The notes beneath the pieces are model-generated. The model was given only the letters and a program-made list of their open reading frames with translations, did not search any database and was not told where the DNA came from. The position numbers and the translations under genes are program-made. From Oscillospiraceae bacterium (GTDB lineage Bacteria > Bacillota > Clostridia > Oscillospirales > CAG-272), in the NCBI GenBank assembly GCA_015064155.1, contig SVST01000012.1:1-64000 (forward strand): a stretch of DNA of 64,000 nt, written 5' to 3'. Positions 8,276 to 16,952 of the stretch are shown here, in pieces. Position 1 is the first letter of the stretch. Every line of letters begins with the position of its first letter.

Positions 8276-8300
8276 GGCGAATTTTTTTCGCCATTTTTTG
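8276..8300 (+). terminator. Intrinsic terminator
   Basis: GGCGAA (8276-8281), five T, TTCGCC (8287-8292), then ATTTTTTG. It follows the ClpP-like gene by 15 bases. Confidence 0.75.
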
Positions 8301-8361
8301 TTTTTGCTCGGAAAAGTTATCGGCTTGCGTGGAAAAAGCCGCAAAAAAGTGTAAAAAACTC

Positions 8362-8390
8362 TTGCACGGAAGTATATAATATGATATAAT
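8362..8390 (+). promoter_or_regulatory. Sigma-A promoter of the exonuclease-thiI-aspS run
   Basis: TTGCAC (8362-8367), 17 bases, TATAAT (8385-8390). The leader to the start at 8523 is about 125 bases; I see no clear riboswitch in it. Confidence 0.7.
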
Positions 8391-8522
8391 ATATTGGTAT
8401 GTGCTTTTTCCGATTTGACGGGAAAAAGCACCAAATTGTAAACCGTCATACGGAAACCGGCATCCGCTGCAAGCTCTCGCAGGCGTGTATGCAACAGGTC
8501 CGAACGGTAGGAAGGAAAAACT

Positions 8523-9605
8523 TTGAAACAAACCATGAAACTGCGCTCGGGCGCAACCATTCCCCATCTGTCGCTCTGTGAGGCAGAGCAAAAGCATTAT
8601 CTGACGAGAAACGTTCTCAACAAAATGCACCTGATGCCTGCGGGCGACCCGATTGCATACGACGAAAATGCAGACGGAAGCATCACCTATTTCTTTGACC
8701 CCTCTCACGTAGTCGAGGCACCGCCCGAGCTTTGGTATGCTCCCGCGCAAAAGACCGAAACCCGCACCCTGGAAAGCGGCAGAGAGGTGGTTCGAATGAG
8801 CACCAAGCGCGCGGCTGCTTGCGGATATTACACCAAGGAACGCTTGGACCAGATGAACTACGACGTGATTGAGGAGCCGGTTGCCTATACGCTCCGCAAC
8901 GACAAGAGTGTCATTTACTTTTACGACAAAAAGACCGCTGTTCGCCGTCCCCTGATGTGCGTTGCGTGCGGAAAGGAAATTCGGTACCGTCGCAAGCTGT
9001 GTCGGGCTTGCTTTGATGCGGATCTTGCGGTGCGCCGCGCCGAGGGGGACGAGCATCGAAGTGCTTTCTATCACATGAAGCGTGAGCGCGTGCTGTTCTT
9101 TGATTTGGAGCTGACCGGTGTTTACACGCACGACGAGATTCTGTCGGTTTCGATCGTGGACGGTACGGGACGGGTGATTATGGACACGCTCGTCAAGCCC
9201 GCGCACAAGAAAAAGTGGAAGCAGACCGAGAAAATTCACGGAATCACGCCCGATATGGTACAGGATGCACCGAGCCTTGACGATATTACCGACCGCATCA
9301 AGGAGCTGTTTGACAACGCCGATATTTTGATTGCATACGGCATCTCCACCGACTACAGTCACATCAAATACATCTATGATACCGAGGAGGAGCGCGAGGC
9401 GTTGCATAAAAAGGCGCGTTGTGCGGCAACCGAGTTCGTGCGCTTCCAATCCGAGCACTATCCCGATCTCGTACACGCATCGCTCAGTGATGCGATGGAA
9501 CGCTTGGAGATCGAATGGGACGGCGTTGCGCATACGTCGATTGCCGATACCATCGGTTGCGCCAAGGTTTGGGAAAAGCTCTTCCCGCATTACTACGACA
9601 ACTGA
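8523..9605 (+). CDS. DEDDh 3'-5' exonuclease with N-terminal zinc-ribbon region
   Basis: A 360-residue protein. Residues ~185-355 are a DnaQ/RNase T-like exonuclease: FFDLELTG gives the D-x-E pair (Asp194, Glu196), ILIAYGISTDY the middle Asp, and HTSIADTIGCAKVW the final H-x4-D. In front of it is a cysteine quartet (146, 149, 160, 163; CVACG and CRAC) that should bind zinc, and before that ~130 residues I do not recognise. The TTG at 8523 fits better than the ATG at 8535, because AGGAAGG lies seven bases before the TTG and nineteen before the ATG. It heads a run of genes for tRNA, rRNA and translation, so an RNA-trimming role is plausible; a DNA role cannot be excluded. Confidence 0.82.
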   Translation: MKQTMKLRSGATIPHLSLCEAEQKHYLTRNVLNKMHLMPAGDPIAYDENADGSITYFFDPSHVVEAPPELWYAPAQKTETRTLESGREVVRMSTKRAAACGYYTKERLDQMNYDVIEEPVAYTLRNDKSVIYFYDKKTAVRRPLMCVACGKEIRYRRKLCRACFDADLAVRRAEGDEHRSAFYHMKRERVLFFDLELTGVYTHDEILSVSIVDGTGRVIMDTLVKPAHKKKWKQTEKIHGITPDMVQDAPSLDDITDRIKELFDNADILIAYGISTDYSHIKYIYDTEEEREALHKKARCAATEFVRFQSEHYPDLVHASLSDAMERLEIEWDGVAHTSIADTIGCAKVWEKLFPHYYDN

Positions 9606-9619
9606 GGAGGGAACGAAAA

Positions 9620-9937
9620 ATGGATTTTCTGTTTGGTTTTAACAAGCCTACCCCACAAGATGAGTTCACGTCGATTTTGACGACGGTGCACGACCCGATT
9701 GAGTTGAGCATCGTTCGGAGCATCTTGGACGGTGAGAAAATTCCTTACCGTGTGTGTGAACGCGGAAGCGGTGGGATGGTAAAGGTGATTGCGGGATACT
9801 CCACGTTCGGAACCGACATTATGGTACCTGCCGAGACACTGGCAATGGCACAGGAGCTGTTGGATGCTTATCGCAACGGGGACGTGGTAGAGGATGAGCT
9901 CCTCGAAGCCGACGGTGAGGACGGAGAGGAAGCATGA
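9620..9937 (+). CDS. DUF2007 family small protein
   Basis: A 105-residue acidic protein with the DUF2007 (putative signal-transducing) pattern: a ferredoxin-like fold with IELSIVRSILDGEKIPY and a later MVPAETLAMAQELLD helix. Its last 20 residues are almost all Asp and Glu. GAGGAGGG precedes the ATG at 9620. It sits 14 bases after the exonuclease and overlaps thiI by four bases (ATGA), so it is translationally coupled to thiI. In other bacteria DUF2007 proteins are often tied to PII-like or regulatory roles; nothing here fixes the function. Confidence 0.78.
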   Translation: MDFLFGFNKPTPQDEFTSILTTVHDPIELSIVRSILDGEKIPYRVCERGSGGMVKVIAGYSTFGTDIMVPAETLAMAQELLDAYRNGDVVEDELLEADGEDGEEA

Positions 9938-11112
9938 AAGAAATCTTACTTTGTAAATACGGAGAAATCGTCCTGAAGGGCGCGAACCGACGCTATTTTG
10001 AGGATGCTTTGTGCAAGACCCTGCGGTTTCGTGCCAAGCATTACGGAAATTTTACGATCACGCGTTCTCAAAGCACGCTGACCATTGAGCCGATTGACGA
10101 ATTTGCCGATATCGACGGTATGTTTGAGAGTGCCTCCAAGGTGTTTGGTATCGTTGGCATCAGCCGTTGTGCCGTTTGCCAAAAGGATATGGCGGCAATT
10201 GAGGAAACGGTGAGAGCCTATATTCCGCAGTTTTTGGAGGGAAAGAAGAGCTTTAAGGTCGAGGCAAAGCGTTCTGACAAGCGTTTCCCCTTGGGTTCGA
10301 TGCAAATTTGTGCGGAAGTGGGCGGATATATTCTGTCCGAGATGCCGCAGCTGCGCGTGGACGTGCACAATCCCGAAATCGTGGTACACGTGGAGATCCG
10401 CGAATTCTTTGCTTACGTGCATGCGGGGCAATTTAAGGGTGCGGGCGGTATGCCCGTAGGCACCAACGGAAAGGCACTGCTGCTTTTGTCGGGCGGAATT
10501 GATTCCCCCGTGGCGGGCTACATGATCGCAAAGCGAGGGGTGTTGCTGGAGGCGGTTCATTTTGAGTCCTTCCCATACACCAGTGAGCGCGCAAGAGAAA
10601 AGGTGTTTGAACTCGCGCGCGAGGTTGCGCAGTACGCGGGCTCGTTTAACGTCCACGTGGTGTCACTTACGCATATTCAGGAGGAGCTCGTCAAGCATTG
10701 TGAGGAGGATTACTTCACGCTTCTGTTGCGTCGCTACATGATGGCAATAGCCGACCGTTTGGCGCATAAGCTCGGATGCGGCGGCTTGATTACGGGCGAA
10801 AGTCTTGGTCAGGTGGCATCGCAGACCATGCAGGCAATCGGTGTGACCGACCCGTTGGCAACGCTTCCCGTGTTCCGTCCTTGCATCGGTATGGACAAGG
10901 AGGAAATCATTCGGGTGGCGCGCAGCATCGGCACCTTCGAAACCTCGATCCAGCCATTTGAGGATTGCTGTACCGTGTTTACCCCCAAGCATCCGCGCAC
11001 GCGTCCCGAGCTTGCCAAGGTGATTGCCGAGGAGCAAAAGCTTGACTTTGAGGCACTGGTGGAAGAGGCGTTGAACGGGGCTTACGTGGAGCGCATCAGA
11101 ACCGAATTTTGA
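9934..11112 (+). CDS. thiI: tRNA 4-thiouridine synthase ThiI
   Basis: A 392-residue ThiI, which adenylates uridine 8 of tRNA and transfers sulfur from a cysteine desulfurase to make 4-thiouridine; it can also feed thiazole synthesis. Visible parts: N-terminal ferredoxin-like and THUMP domains (residues 1-165), the PP-loop SGGIDS at about 186-191, and EDCCTVFTPKHP with the catalytic cysteine near residue 348. The C-terminal rhodanese domain of the E. coli enzyme is absent, as in Gram-positive forms. The start overlaps the DUF2007 stop. The sulfur donor could be the NifS-type desulfurase at 42037-43212. Confidence 0.95.
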   Translation: MKEILLCKYGEIVLKGANRRYFEDALCKTLRFRAKHYGNFTITRSQSTLTIEPIDEFADIDGMFESASKVFGIVGISRCAVCQKDMAAIEETVRAYIPQFLEGKKSFKVEAKRSDKRFPLGSMQICAEVGGYILSEMPQLRVDVHNPEIVVHVEIREFFAYVHAGQFKGAGGMPVGTNGKALLLLSGGIDSPVAGYMIAKRGVLLEAVHFESFPYTSERAREKVFELAREVAQYAGSFNVHVVSLTHIQEELVKHCEEDYFTLLLRRYMMAIADRLAHKLGCGGLITGESLGQVASQTMQAIGVTDPLATLPVFRPCIGMDKEEIIRVARSIGTFETSIQPFEDCCTVFTPKHPRTRPELAKVIAEEQKLDFEALVEEALNGAYVERIRTEF

Positions 11113-11132
11113 AGCGAGGATGATACAGGACT

Positions 11133-11693
11133 ATGGAACAGAAGTATTATCGCATGAACATTGCCGGATGTGAACGGCAGCTTCCGCTTTGCAAATTGAA
11201 CGAGGAATTGCAGATCGCGGGCTTTGTGATGTTCGGGGATCCCGAACTGACCACGGCGTGTGCCGAGGAGCTTTTGAAAAAGGCTCCCCCGTACGACTAC
11301 ATGCTGACGGCCGAGGCAAAGGGAATCCCGTTGGTGCACGAAATGGCGCGTCTTGCCGACAATCAGAGATATTTCGTGGCAAGAAAATATCCCAAGCTGT
11401 ATATGACGGGGATCATGGAGGTCACCGTGCATTCCATCACCACCGATAAAGAGCAAACGCTGTATTTGGACGCTGCCGACGCGGAATTGATCCGCGGCAA
11501 ACGCATTCTTTTGGTGGATGACGTTGTGTCCTTGGGCGAATCGATGCATGCCCTGGAGCAGCTGGTCAATGCCGCGGGCGGCACCGTGTGCGGCAGGATG
11601 ACCGTGCTTGCCGAGGGGAATGCCGCAAACCGAAACGACTTGATTTATCTTGAAAAACTCCCACTCTTCGACAAAGAGGGAAAGGAACTGTAA
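11133..11693 (+). CDS. Adenine-type phosphoribosyltransferase-like protein
   Basis: A 186-residue type I phosphoribosyltransferase. The PRPP-binding loop is clear: KRILLVDDVVSLGESM near residues 125-140, with hydrophobic strand, DD pair and flexible loop. The middle part (MLTAEAKGIPLVHEMA) matches adenine phosphoribosyltransferases, where that helix frames the purine. It differs enough from standard apt that another base, or a regulatory role, is possible. It begins 20 bases after thiI, and aspS starts one base after its stop. Base salvage is the family role; coupling to tRNA genes may be only operonic. Confidence 0.78.
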   Translation: MEQKYYRMNIAGCERQLPLCKLNEELQIAGFVMFGDPELTTACAEELLKKAPPYDYMLTAEAKGIPLVHEMARLADNQRYFVARKYPKLYMTGIMEVTVHSITTDKEQTLYLDAADAELIRGKRILLVDDVVSLGESMHALEQLVNAAGGTVCGRMTVLAEGNAANRNDLIYLEKLPLFDKEGKEL

Positions 11694-11694
11694 A

Positions 11695-13497
11695 ATGGCT
11701 GAATTACTGAATCAAAACGATAAGCGTACCCACTATTGCGGACAGGTCAGAGAATCCGACATCGGCAATCCCGTTTGTGTGATGGGCTGGGTCCAGAAGC
11801 AACGCGACCTTGGAAACCTGATTTTCGTCGATCTGCGTGACCGTTCGGGAATCGTACAGCTTGCCTTCGACAACGATACCGACAAGGAGATCTTTGACAA
11901 GGCATTTTCGGTTCGCGCCGAATACGTGCTTTCGGTACACGGAACCGTCCGCGCACGTGCAGAGGGGGCGACCAACCCCAATCTTCCTACCGGTATGGTG
12001 GAAATTTTCGTAACCGAAATGAAGATTTTGTCGGCGGCACAGACCCCTCCCTTTGAGGTCAACGACGCAAAGCGGGTCAAGGACGAGATCGCCCTGAAGT
12101 ATCGCTATCTTGACCTGCGCCGTCCGTCCATGCAGCGCAATATTCTGATGCGTCATCAAATCGCAAAGGTTGCGCGTGACTACTACTATGAGAACGGCTT
12201 TTTGGAAATCGAAACCCCGATGATGATTAAGTCCACGCCCGAGGGCGCACGCGACTATCTGGTTCCCAGCCGTGTACACAAGGGCAGCTTCTACGCGCTT
12301 CCGCAGTCGCCTCAGATGTACAAGCAGCTTTTGATGCTCAGTGGCTACGACCGTTACATTCAGCTTGCCCGTTGCTTCCGCGACGAGGACCTGCGTGCCG
12401 ACCGTCAGCCCGAGTTTACCCAGATCGACCTGGAGATGTCCTTCGCGACGCAAGAGGATATCATGGCAATGAACGAGGGCTTTATCAAGCGCGTCTTCAA
12501 GGAGGTTTTGGACGTTGAGATCGAAACTCCGCTTCCTCGCATGACCTTTGCCGAGGCAATGAACCGTTACGGCTCGGATAAGCCCGATACGCGCTTCGGC
12601 ATGGAGATTTTGGATTTGAGTGACACCGTGAAGTCCTGCGGCTTCGGCGTATTTACCTCTGCGATTGAGGCGGGCGGCTCGGTTCGTTGCATCGTGGCAA
12701 AGAATGCAGCCGGGACGTTGACCAGAAAAGAGATCGATAAGCTGACCGAGCACGCAAAGGGCATCGGTGCCAAGGGCTTGGCATATATCCGCTGGGTAGA
12801 CGACGCTCCCAACTGCTCGTTTGCAAAATTCCTCTCCCCCGAGGAGCTGCAGGCAATCCTGACAGCAGGCGGTATGGAGCAGGGTGACGTGATGCTGATC
12901 GTAGCCGACAAGAACAAGGTGGTTTTGCCGACGCTTGGCGCACTGCGTACCTTGCTTGGCAAGAAGCTCGATCTGATCGACGAGGGTAAGTTTAATTTCT
13001 TGTGGGTTGTGGAGTTCCCGTTCTTTGAGTGGAACGAGGAAACCGAGCATTGGGATGCGATGCACCATCCCTTTACCATGCCGCTTCCCGAGTGCCTGCC
13101 CGCGCTTGAGAGCGATCCCGGCTCGGTTCGCGCACAGTGCTACGATATGGTGCTCAACGGTGTGGAGCTTTTGTCGGGCTCGATCCGTATCACCGACTGG
13201 CAGCTGCAGGAGAAGATGTTCCGCGCGCTCGGCTTGACCGAGGACGATATCGCGCGCAAGTTCGGCTTCCTGGTAGATGCCTATAAGTACGGCGCACCGC
13301 CTCACGGTGGCTCGGGCATGGGACTTGACCGTCTTGCAATGGTGATGACCGGTGCAGATTCTCTGCGCGACGTGGTTGCCTTCCCGAAGGTGCAAAACGC
13401 AAGCGAATTGATGTCGCAGTGTCCTTCTCCCGTTGCCGACGCCGATCTGGAGGTTCTCGGAATTGCCGTGACCGTATCCGAGGAGTCCGCTGAATGA
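11695..13497 (+). CDS. aspS: Aspartyl-tRNA synthetase
   Basis: A 600-residue bacterial-type AspRS (class II). It has the N-terminal OB-fold anticodon domain (GNPVCVMGWVQKQRDLGNLIF), motif 2 (ARCFRDEDLRADRQPEFTQI), the bacterial GAD insertion domain in the middle, and motif 3 (GSGMGLDRLAMVMTG). The ATG at 11695 follows AAAGGAAC within the end of the preceding gene; a longer upstream reading to 11650 would overlap that gene and lacks a site. Whether it is discriminating or also charges tRNA-Asn cannot be told from this window. Confidence 0.97.
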   Translation: MAELLNQNDKRTHYCGQVRESDIGNPVCVMGWVQKQRDLGNLIFVDLRDRSGIVQLAFDNDTDKEIFDKAFSVRAEYVLSVHGTVRARAEGATNPNLPTGMVEIFVTEMKILSAAQTPPFEVNDAKRVKDEIALKYRYLDLRRPSMQRNILMRHQIAKVARDYYYENGFLEIETPMMIKSTPEGARDYLVPSRVHKGSFYALPQSPQMYKQLLMLSGYDRYIQLARCFRDEDLRADRQPEFTQIDLEMSFATQEDIMAMNEGFIKRVFKEVLDVEIETPLPRMTFAEAMNRYGSDKPDTRFGMEILDLSDTVKSCGFGVFTSAIEAGGSVRCIVAKNAAGTLTRKEIDKLTEHAKGIGAKGLAYIRWVDDAPNCSFAKFLSPEELQAILTAGGMEQGDVMLIVADKNKVVLPTLGALRTLLGKKLDLIDEGKFNFLWVVEFPFFEWNEETEHWDAMHHPFTMPLPECLPALESDPGSVRAQCYDMVLNGVELLSGSIRITDWQLQEKMFRALGLTEDDIARKFGFLVDAYKYGAPPHGGSGMGLDRLAMVMTGADSLRDVVAFPKVQNASELMSQCPSPVADADLEVLGIAVTVSEESAE

Positions 13498-13546
13498 CAC
13501 ACGCGTTGGCGGATTGAAAATTTGCTTTGATAGAAAGCGAGAGGAA

Positions 13547-13573
13547 AAAGAGGTGGCACTTTTGCCCCTCTTT
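13547..13573 (+). terminator. Possible weak terminator or attenuator hairpin
   Basis: AAAGAGG, a bulged T and GGCA pair with TGCC and CCTCTTT around a four-base loop; GTCCTTTTCG follows, a poor T-tract. It lies between aspS and the U32 gene and may only reduce read-through. Confidence 0.4.
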
Positions 13574-13595
13574 GTCCTTTTCGATAGAGGTGTTT

Positions 13596-14915
13596 ATGCC
13601 CGAACTGTTATCCCCGGCGGGGAATTTTGAAAAGCTTCGTGCGGCAATTCTGTACGGTGCGGATGCCGTCTATTTGGCGGGGCAGATGTTTGGTATGCGC
13701 GCCGCCGCCGATAATTTTACGGTAGAGGAGCTTTATGCGGCGGCGGAGCTTGTCCACGCACACGGAAAAAAACTGTATTTGACCGTCAATACCATGCCGC
13801 ACGTGTCGGAATATCCGCTTTTGCGGCAATTTTTGACCGACATCAAGGATGCGGGAATCGATGCGATGATCGTTGCCGATCTCGGGGTGTTTGCCACCGT
13901 GCGTGAGCTGTTGCCGAATATGGAGATTCATATTTCCACGCAGGCAAGTATCGTCAGTCCCGCATCTGCCCGTGCCTATGCCGCAATGGGCGCAAAACGC
14001 TTGGTGCTGGCGCGCGAGCTGACTTTGGCGGAAATCAAAGCCATTCGCGCAGAGCTTCCCGATGACGTGGAGCTGGAGGCATTTATCCACGGCTCGATGT
14101 GCGTGTCGTACAGCGGAAGATGCCTGCTGGCAAATGCCTTCAACGGGCGCGACGGAAATCGCGGAACCTGCTCTCAGCCTTGCCGTTGGAATTATTCCAT
14201 CGTTGAGGAAAAGCGTCCCGATATGCTCTTTCCCATCGAACAGCAGGAGAACGTGGGGACCTTTATCATGTCCTCCAAGGATATGTGCATGATCGAGCAT
14301 ATCCCCGAGCTGATGGAAAGCGGAATTGCCTCCTTTAAAATTGAGGGACGCATGAAGAGCGCGTATTATACGGCGGTTGTCACCAACGCATACCGCATGG
14401 CGATCGATACCTATCGACGCGATCCCGAGGGTTACCGCTTTGACCCTCGGTGGCTTGAGGAGCTGGAAAGCGTTTCGCATCGCGAGTACGGAACCGGCTT
14501 TTATTTTGACGATCCCATGCAAAATCCGCAGCTTGTCAGCGCGTGCGGATATCTGCGCGAAAAGGCGTACTATTCCACTGCTACCGAGTTTGTTTCCGAG
14601 GAAGCAGACGCGATCGTTTCGCTCAGTGTGCCGCTTGAAAATGAAAACGGCAGACTGTATCGCTTTATTCAGCGCAACAAGGTGTCTATCGGCGAGGATG
14701 CCGAGCTGATCTCTCCCGGCAAGATCGGAAGAGGCTTTGGCGTGCGCGAATTGTACGCACCCGACGGCGGAGCGCTTGAATCCACTCCCCATCCCTCCAT
14801 GATCTATTGGTGCCGCGTACCGTTCGCCGTTTGCGAGGGGGACATTATGCGCGCCTGTTCGGGAAAGGGCTTGGAGATTCGCGCCAAGGACCGCTTGAAG
14901 GGCTCGGATTGCTGA
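13596..14915 (+). CDS. U32 family protein (TrhP-like, tRNA hydroxylation)
   Basis: A 439-residue member of peptidase family U32. The diagnostic stretch is LEAFIHGSMCVSYSGRCLLA followed by GNRGTCSQPCRW, whose cysteines (CVSYSGRC, CSQPC) hold an iron-sulfur cluster in family members. Proteins of this size and pattern in B. subtilis (TrhP1/P2) are needed for prephenate-dependent 5-hydroxyuridine formation in tRNA, and this is the best guess here; the old peptidase label is doubtful. AGAGG lies before the ATG at 13596. Its place after thiI and aspS supports a tRNA-modification role. Confidence 0.85.
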   Translation: MPELLSPAGNFEKLRAAILYGADAVYLAGQMFGMRAAADNFTVEELYAAAELVHAHGKKLYLTVNTMPHVSEYPLLRQFLTDIKDAGIDAMIVADLGVFATVRELLPNMEIHISTQASIVSPASARAYAAMGAKRLVLARELTLAEIKAIRAELPDDVELEAFIHGSMCVSYSGRCLLANAFNGRDGNRGTCSQPCRWNYSIVEEKRPDMLFPIEQQENVGTFIMSSKDMCMIEHIPELMESGIASFKIEGRMKSAYYTAVVTNAYRMAIDTYRRDPEGYRFDPRWLEELESVSHREYGTGFYFDDPMQNPQLVSACGYLREKAYYSTATEFVSEEADAIVSLSVPLENENGRLYRFIQRNKVSIGEDAELISPGKIGRGFGVRELYAPDGGALESTPHPSMIYWCRVPFAVCEGDIMRACSGKGLEIRAKDRLKGSDC

Positions 14916-14952
14916 TGTTATACGTTATGTTGGAAAGGAGAAAATCGAAACG

Positions 14953-15837
14953 ATGGATATGGTTTGGGAATGGCTGAAGGCACTGCTGTACGGGATCATT
15001 GAGGGCATTACCGAATGGTTGCCCGTAAGCTCTACGGGACATTTGATTTTGATTCAGGATTGGCTTCCTTTTTCGTTTACGAACGACGAGATGCTCCTTT
15101 CGGAGTACTCCGAAATGTTTCAGGTTGTGATCCAGCTGGGGGCAATCCTTGCGGTAGTCGTTTTGTTTTGGCACAAGCTGTGGCCGTTTTCCGCGAAAAA
15201 GACGGCACTCCAAAAGCGTAACACCTGGGCTCTTTGGGGGAAGGTGATCGTTGCCAGCATTCCCGCGGCTTTGGTGGGAATCGTGGGCGACATGCTTTTG
15301 GAAAAGGCAAGCGGTAAAGATATCGACGGTTGGCTGTACAATTCCTTGGTGGTTGCCGCCGCATTGATCGTTTACGGCATTGCTTTTATCGTGATCGAGC
15401 ATTTTCAAAAGGGGCGTACGGCAAAGGTTGAAACGGTGGAGGAGATTACCCTGAAGGATGCGATGCTGATCGGCTCGTTTCAGGCACTTTCCATCGTGCC
15501 GGGAACGTCGCGCTCGGGATCGACCATTCTCGGCTCTATGCTGTTGGGTCTTTCCAGAACTGCTGCGGCAGAATTTTGCTTTTTCATGGCAATTCCCGCG
15601 ATGGTGGGAGCCAGCGGAATCAAGGCTCTGGGATTTGTCAAATACATCACCGAAGAATCGGTTACCGTTCCCACAACCGCATGGGTAACGCTGGCAATCG
15701 GTTGCTTGGTTTCTTTCCTTGTGTCGTTGATCGCAATTCGTTTCTTGATGGACTTCGTGAAAAAACACAGCTTCTCGGTGTTCGGTGTGTACCGTATCGC
15801 GCTGGGACTTCTCGTTCTTCTTTTGTGGGTGCTTTGA
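14953..15837 (+). CDS. uppP: Undecaprenyl-diphosphate phosphatase UppP
   Basis: A 294-residue integral membrane protein of the BacA/UppP family, which recycles the lipid carrier for cell-wall synthesis. The two signatures are present: GIIEGITEWLPVSSTGHLIL near the N-terminus, with the acidic pair and SSTGH, and VPGTSRSGSTILGSMLLGLS around residue 180, with the catalytic arginine. About eight membrane segments are visible. AAAGGAG lies twelve bases before the ATG at 14953; an ATG two codons later is possible. Its stop is six bases before rnmV. Confidence 0.95.
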   Translation: MDMVWEWLKALLYGIIEGITEWLPVSSTGHLILIQDWLPFSFTNDEMLLSEYSEMFQVVIQLGAILAVVVLFWHKLWPFSAKKTALQKRNTWALWGKVIVASIPAALVGIVGDMLLEKASGKDIDGWLYNSLVVAAALIVYGIAFIVIEHFQKGRTAKVETVEEITLKDAMLIGSFQALSIVPGTSRSGSTILGSMLLGLSRTAAAEFCFFMAIPAMVGASGIKALGFVKYITEESVTVPTTAWVTLAIGCLVSFLVSLIAIRFLMDFVKKHSFSVFGVYRIALGLLVLLLWVL

Positions 15838-15843
15838 GTCTGT

Positions 15844-16443
15844 ATGGAAAAACGATTGAAGATCCCTTATCCCGTGATCGTGGAGGGAAGCTATGACCGC
15901 CTGCGTCTTCAAAACGTGATCGAAGCGCAGATTTTGACTACCGACGGATTCGGTGTATTCAATCACACGCAAAAAGCCAAGCTGTTTCAAGCCTTGGCAA
16001 AAAAAACACCGATTATTTTGTTGACCGACAGCGATGGCGCGGGGAAGCTGATTCGCTCGCATCTGTCCTCTATGATTCCCCCCGACCGGTTGATCCATTT
16101 GTATGTGCCGCGAATCAAGGGCAAGGAAAAGCGCAAGCAGGCTCCGTCAGCCGAGGGAATTCTCGGGGTGGAGGGCATGGAAAACGAGCTGTTGTACCGT
16201 TTGTTTTTGCCGTATGCCGATGCGGAAGCCGTTGATGCTCGCATTGCGGAAAATCCGCTTTCTAAATTGGATTTTTACGAGGATGGACTGACGGGCAGGG
16301 AAGACAGCCGCGACGCGCGCGATGCCTTTGCCGAAAAATTGGGTCTTCCCGCGGGAATGACTCCCAACGCACTGCTTGCGGCGGTTCGTGTGCTTTGCAC
16401 GTATGAGGAATACTGCAGATTGGTTGGAAGAACCGAGAAATGA
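15844..16443 (+). CDS. rnmV: Ribonuclease M5
   Basis: A 199-residue RNase M5, the Toprim-fold enzyme that matures 5S rRNA precursors in Firmicutes. The Toprim metal ligands are Glu14 (VIVEGSYDRL) and the DxD pair Asp62/Asp64 (LLTDSDGAG). The rest matches the DUF4093 C-terminal domain, which binds the rRNA with ribosomal protein L18 in B. subtilis. No clear ribosome-binding site precedes the ATG, so it is probably translated by coupling to uppP. It ends this run of plus-strand genes, with a strong terminator eight bases after the stop. Confidence 0.92.
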   Translation: MEKRLKIPYPVIVEGSYDRLRLQNVIEAQILTTDGFGVFNHTQKAKLFQALAKKTPIILLTDSDGAGKLIRSHLSSMIPPDRLIHLYVPRIKGKEKRKQAPSAEGILGVEGMENELLYRLFLPYADAEAVDARIAENPLSKLDFYEDGLTGREDSRDARDAFAEKLGLPAGMTPNALLAAVRVLCTYEEYCRLVGRTEK

Positions 16444-16451
16444 AATCAAAA

Positions 16452-16483
16452 AACAAAAGGGAGTCGTGCGACTCCCTTTTGTT
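16452..16483. terminator. Strong bidirectional terminator
   Basis: A perfect 15-bp stem (16452-16466 with 16469-16483) around a TG loop, with A-rich and T-rich flanks. It lies between convergent rnmV and the zinc-ribbon gene. Confidence 0.85.
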
Positions 16484-16527
16484 TTCCATCTAATATCAGT
16501 TGTTCAGTCCGATACGAAGTGGATTGA

Positions 16528-16854
16528 TTAGTCCTGTGCTTTCTTACGCTTCTCAAAGCAAGCGCTGCAGTAAACAGGTCTGTCATTGGAGGGCTGGAAA
16601 GTGATCTTTGCCTCTCCGCCGCAGTCTGCGCACACAGCAGTGAAGTACTCTCTGGGAGCTTTGCCGGCGTTCTTCTTTGCATCGCGGCAAGCTTTGCAAG
16701 CCTTCGGCTTATTCAAAAAGCCTTTTTCTGCGTAGAATCTCTGCTCGCCTGCGGTGAATACGAACTCATTACCGCAATCCTTGCAAACCAGAGTCTCATC
16801 TACGTACTCTTTTTCTTCAACTGCTACTGCTTCGTTGATCTCGTCCTGGAACAT
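16528..16854 (-). CDS. Double zinc-ribbon protein (CxxC-x17-CxxC type)
   Basis: A 108-residue protein with two zinc ribbons: Cys 24/27 with 53/56, and Cys 75/78 with 96/99. The second has the CxxC-x17-CxxC spacing of a named small family of Firmicutes and archaea with unknown function. The middle is basic (KKNAGKAPREY), which may bind nucleic acid. I chose the ATG at 16854 (MFQDEINEAV), preceded by AAGGGG; the longer reading from 16911 has no site. It lies 98 bases downstream of the sigma-factor gene and could share its transcript. Confidence 0.8.
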   Translation of the reverse strand: MFQDEINEAVAVEEKEYVDETLVCKDCGNEFVFTAGEQRFYAEKGFLNKPKACKACRDAKKNAGKAPREYFTAVCADCGGEAKITFQPSNDRPVYCSACFEKRKKAQD

Positions 16855-16952
16855 GTTTAGTACCCCTTGTAAAAAAAATATGTTTTGCCCTTGTCGGATT
16901 TTAACCGACACCTTTGATTTCTCAACGCTCTGATTAAGCTATTCGGGCATCT

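Noticed and set aside
11704-13500. 598-codon open frame on the minus strand opposite aspS
   Set aside because: It lies wholly over aspS, has no ribosome-binding site or recognisable domain, and arises from codon bias of the real gene. Long mirror frames opposite ftsH (51446-53269), gdpP (45409-47004) and the exonuclease (8217-9590) were dropped for the same reason.
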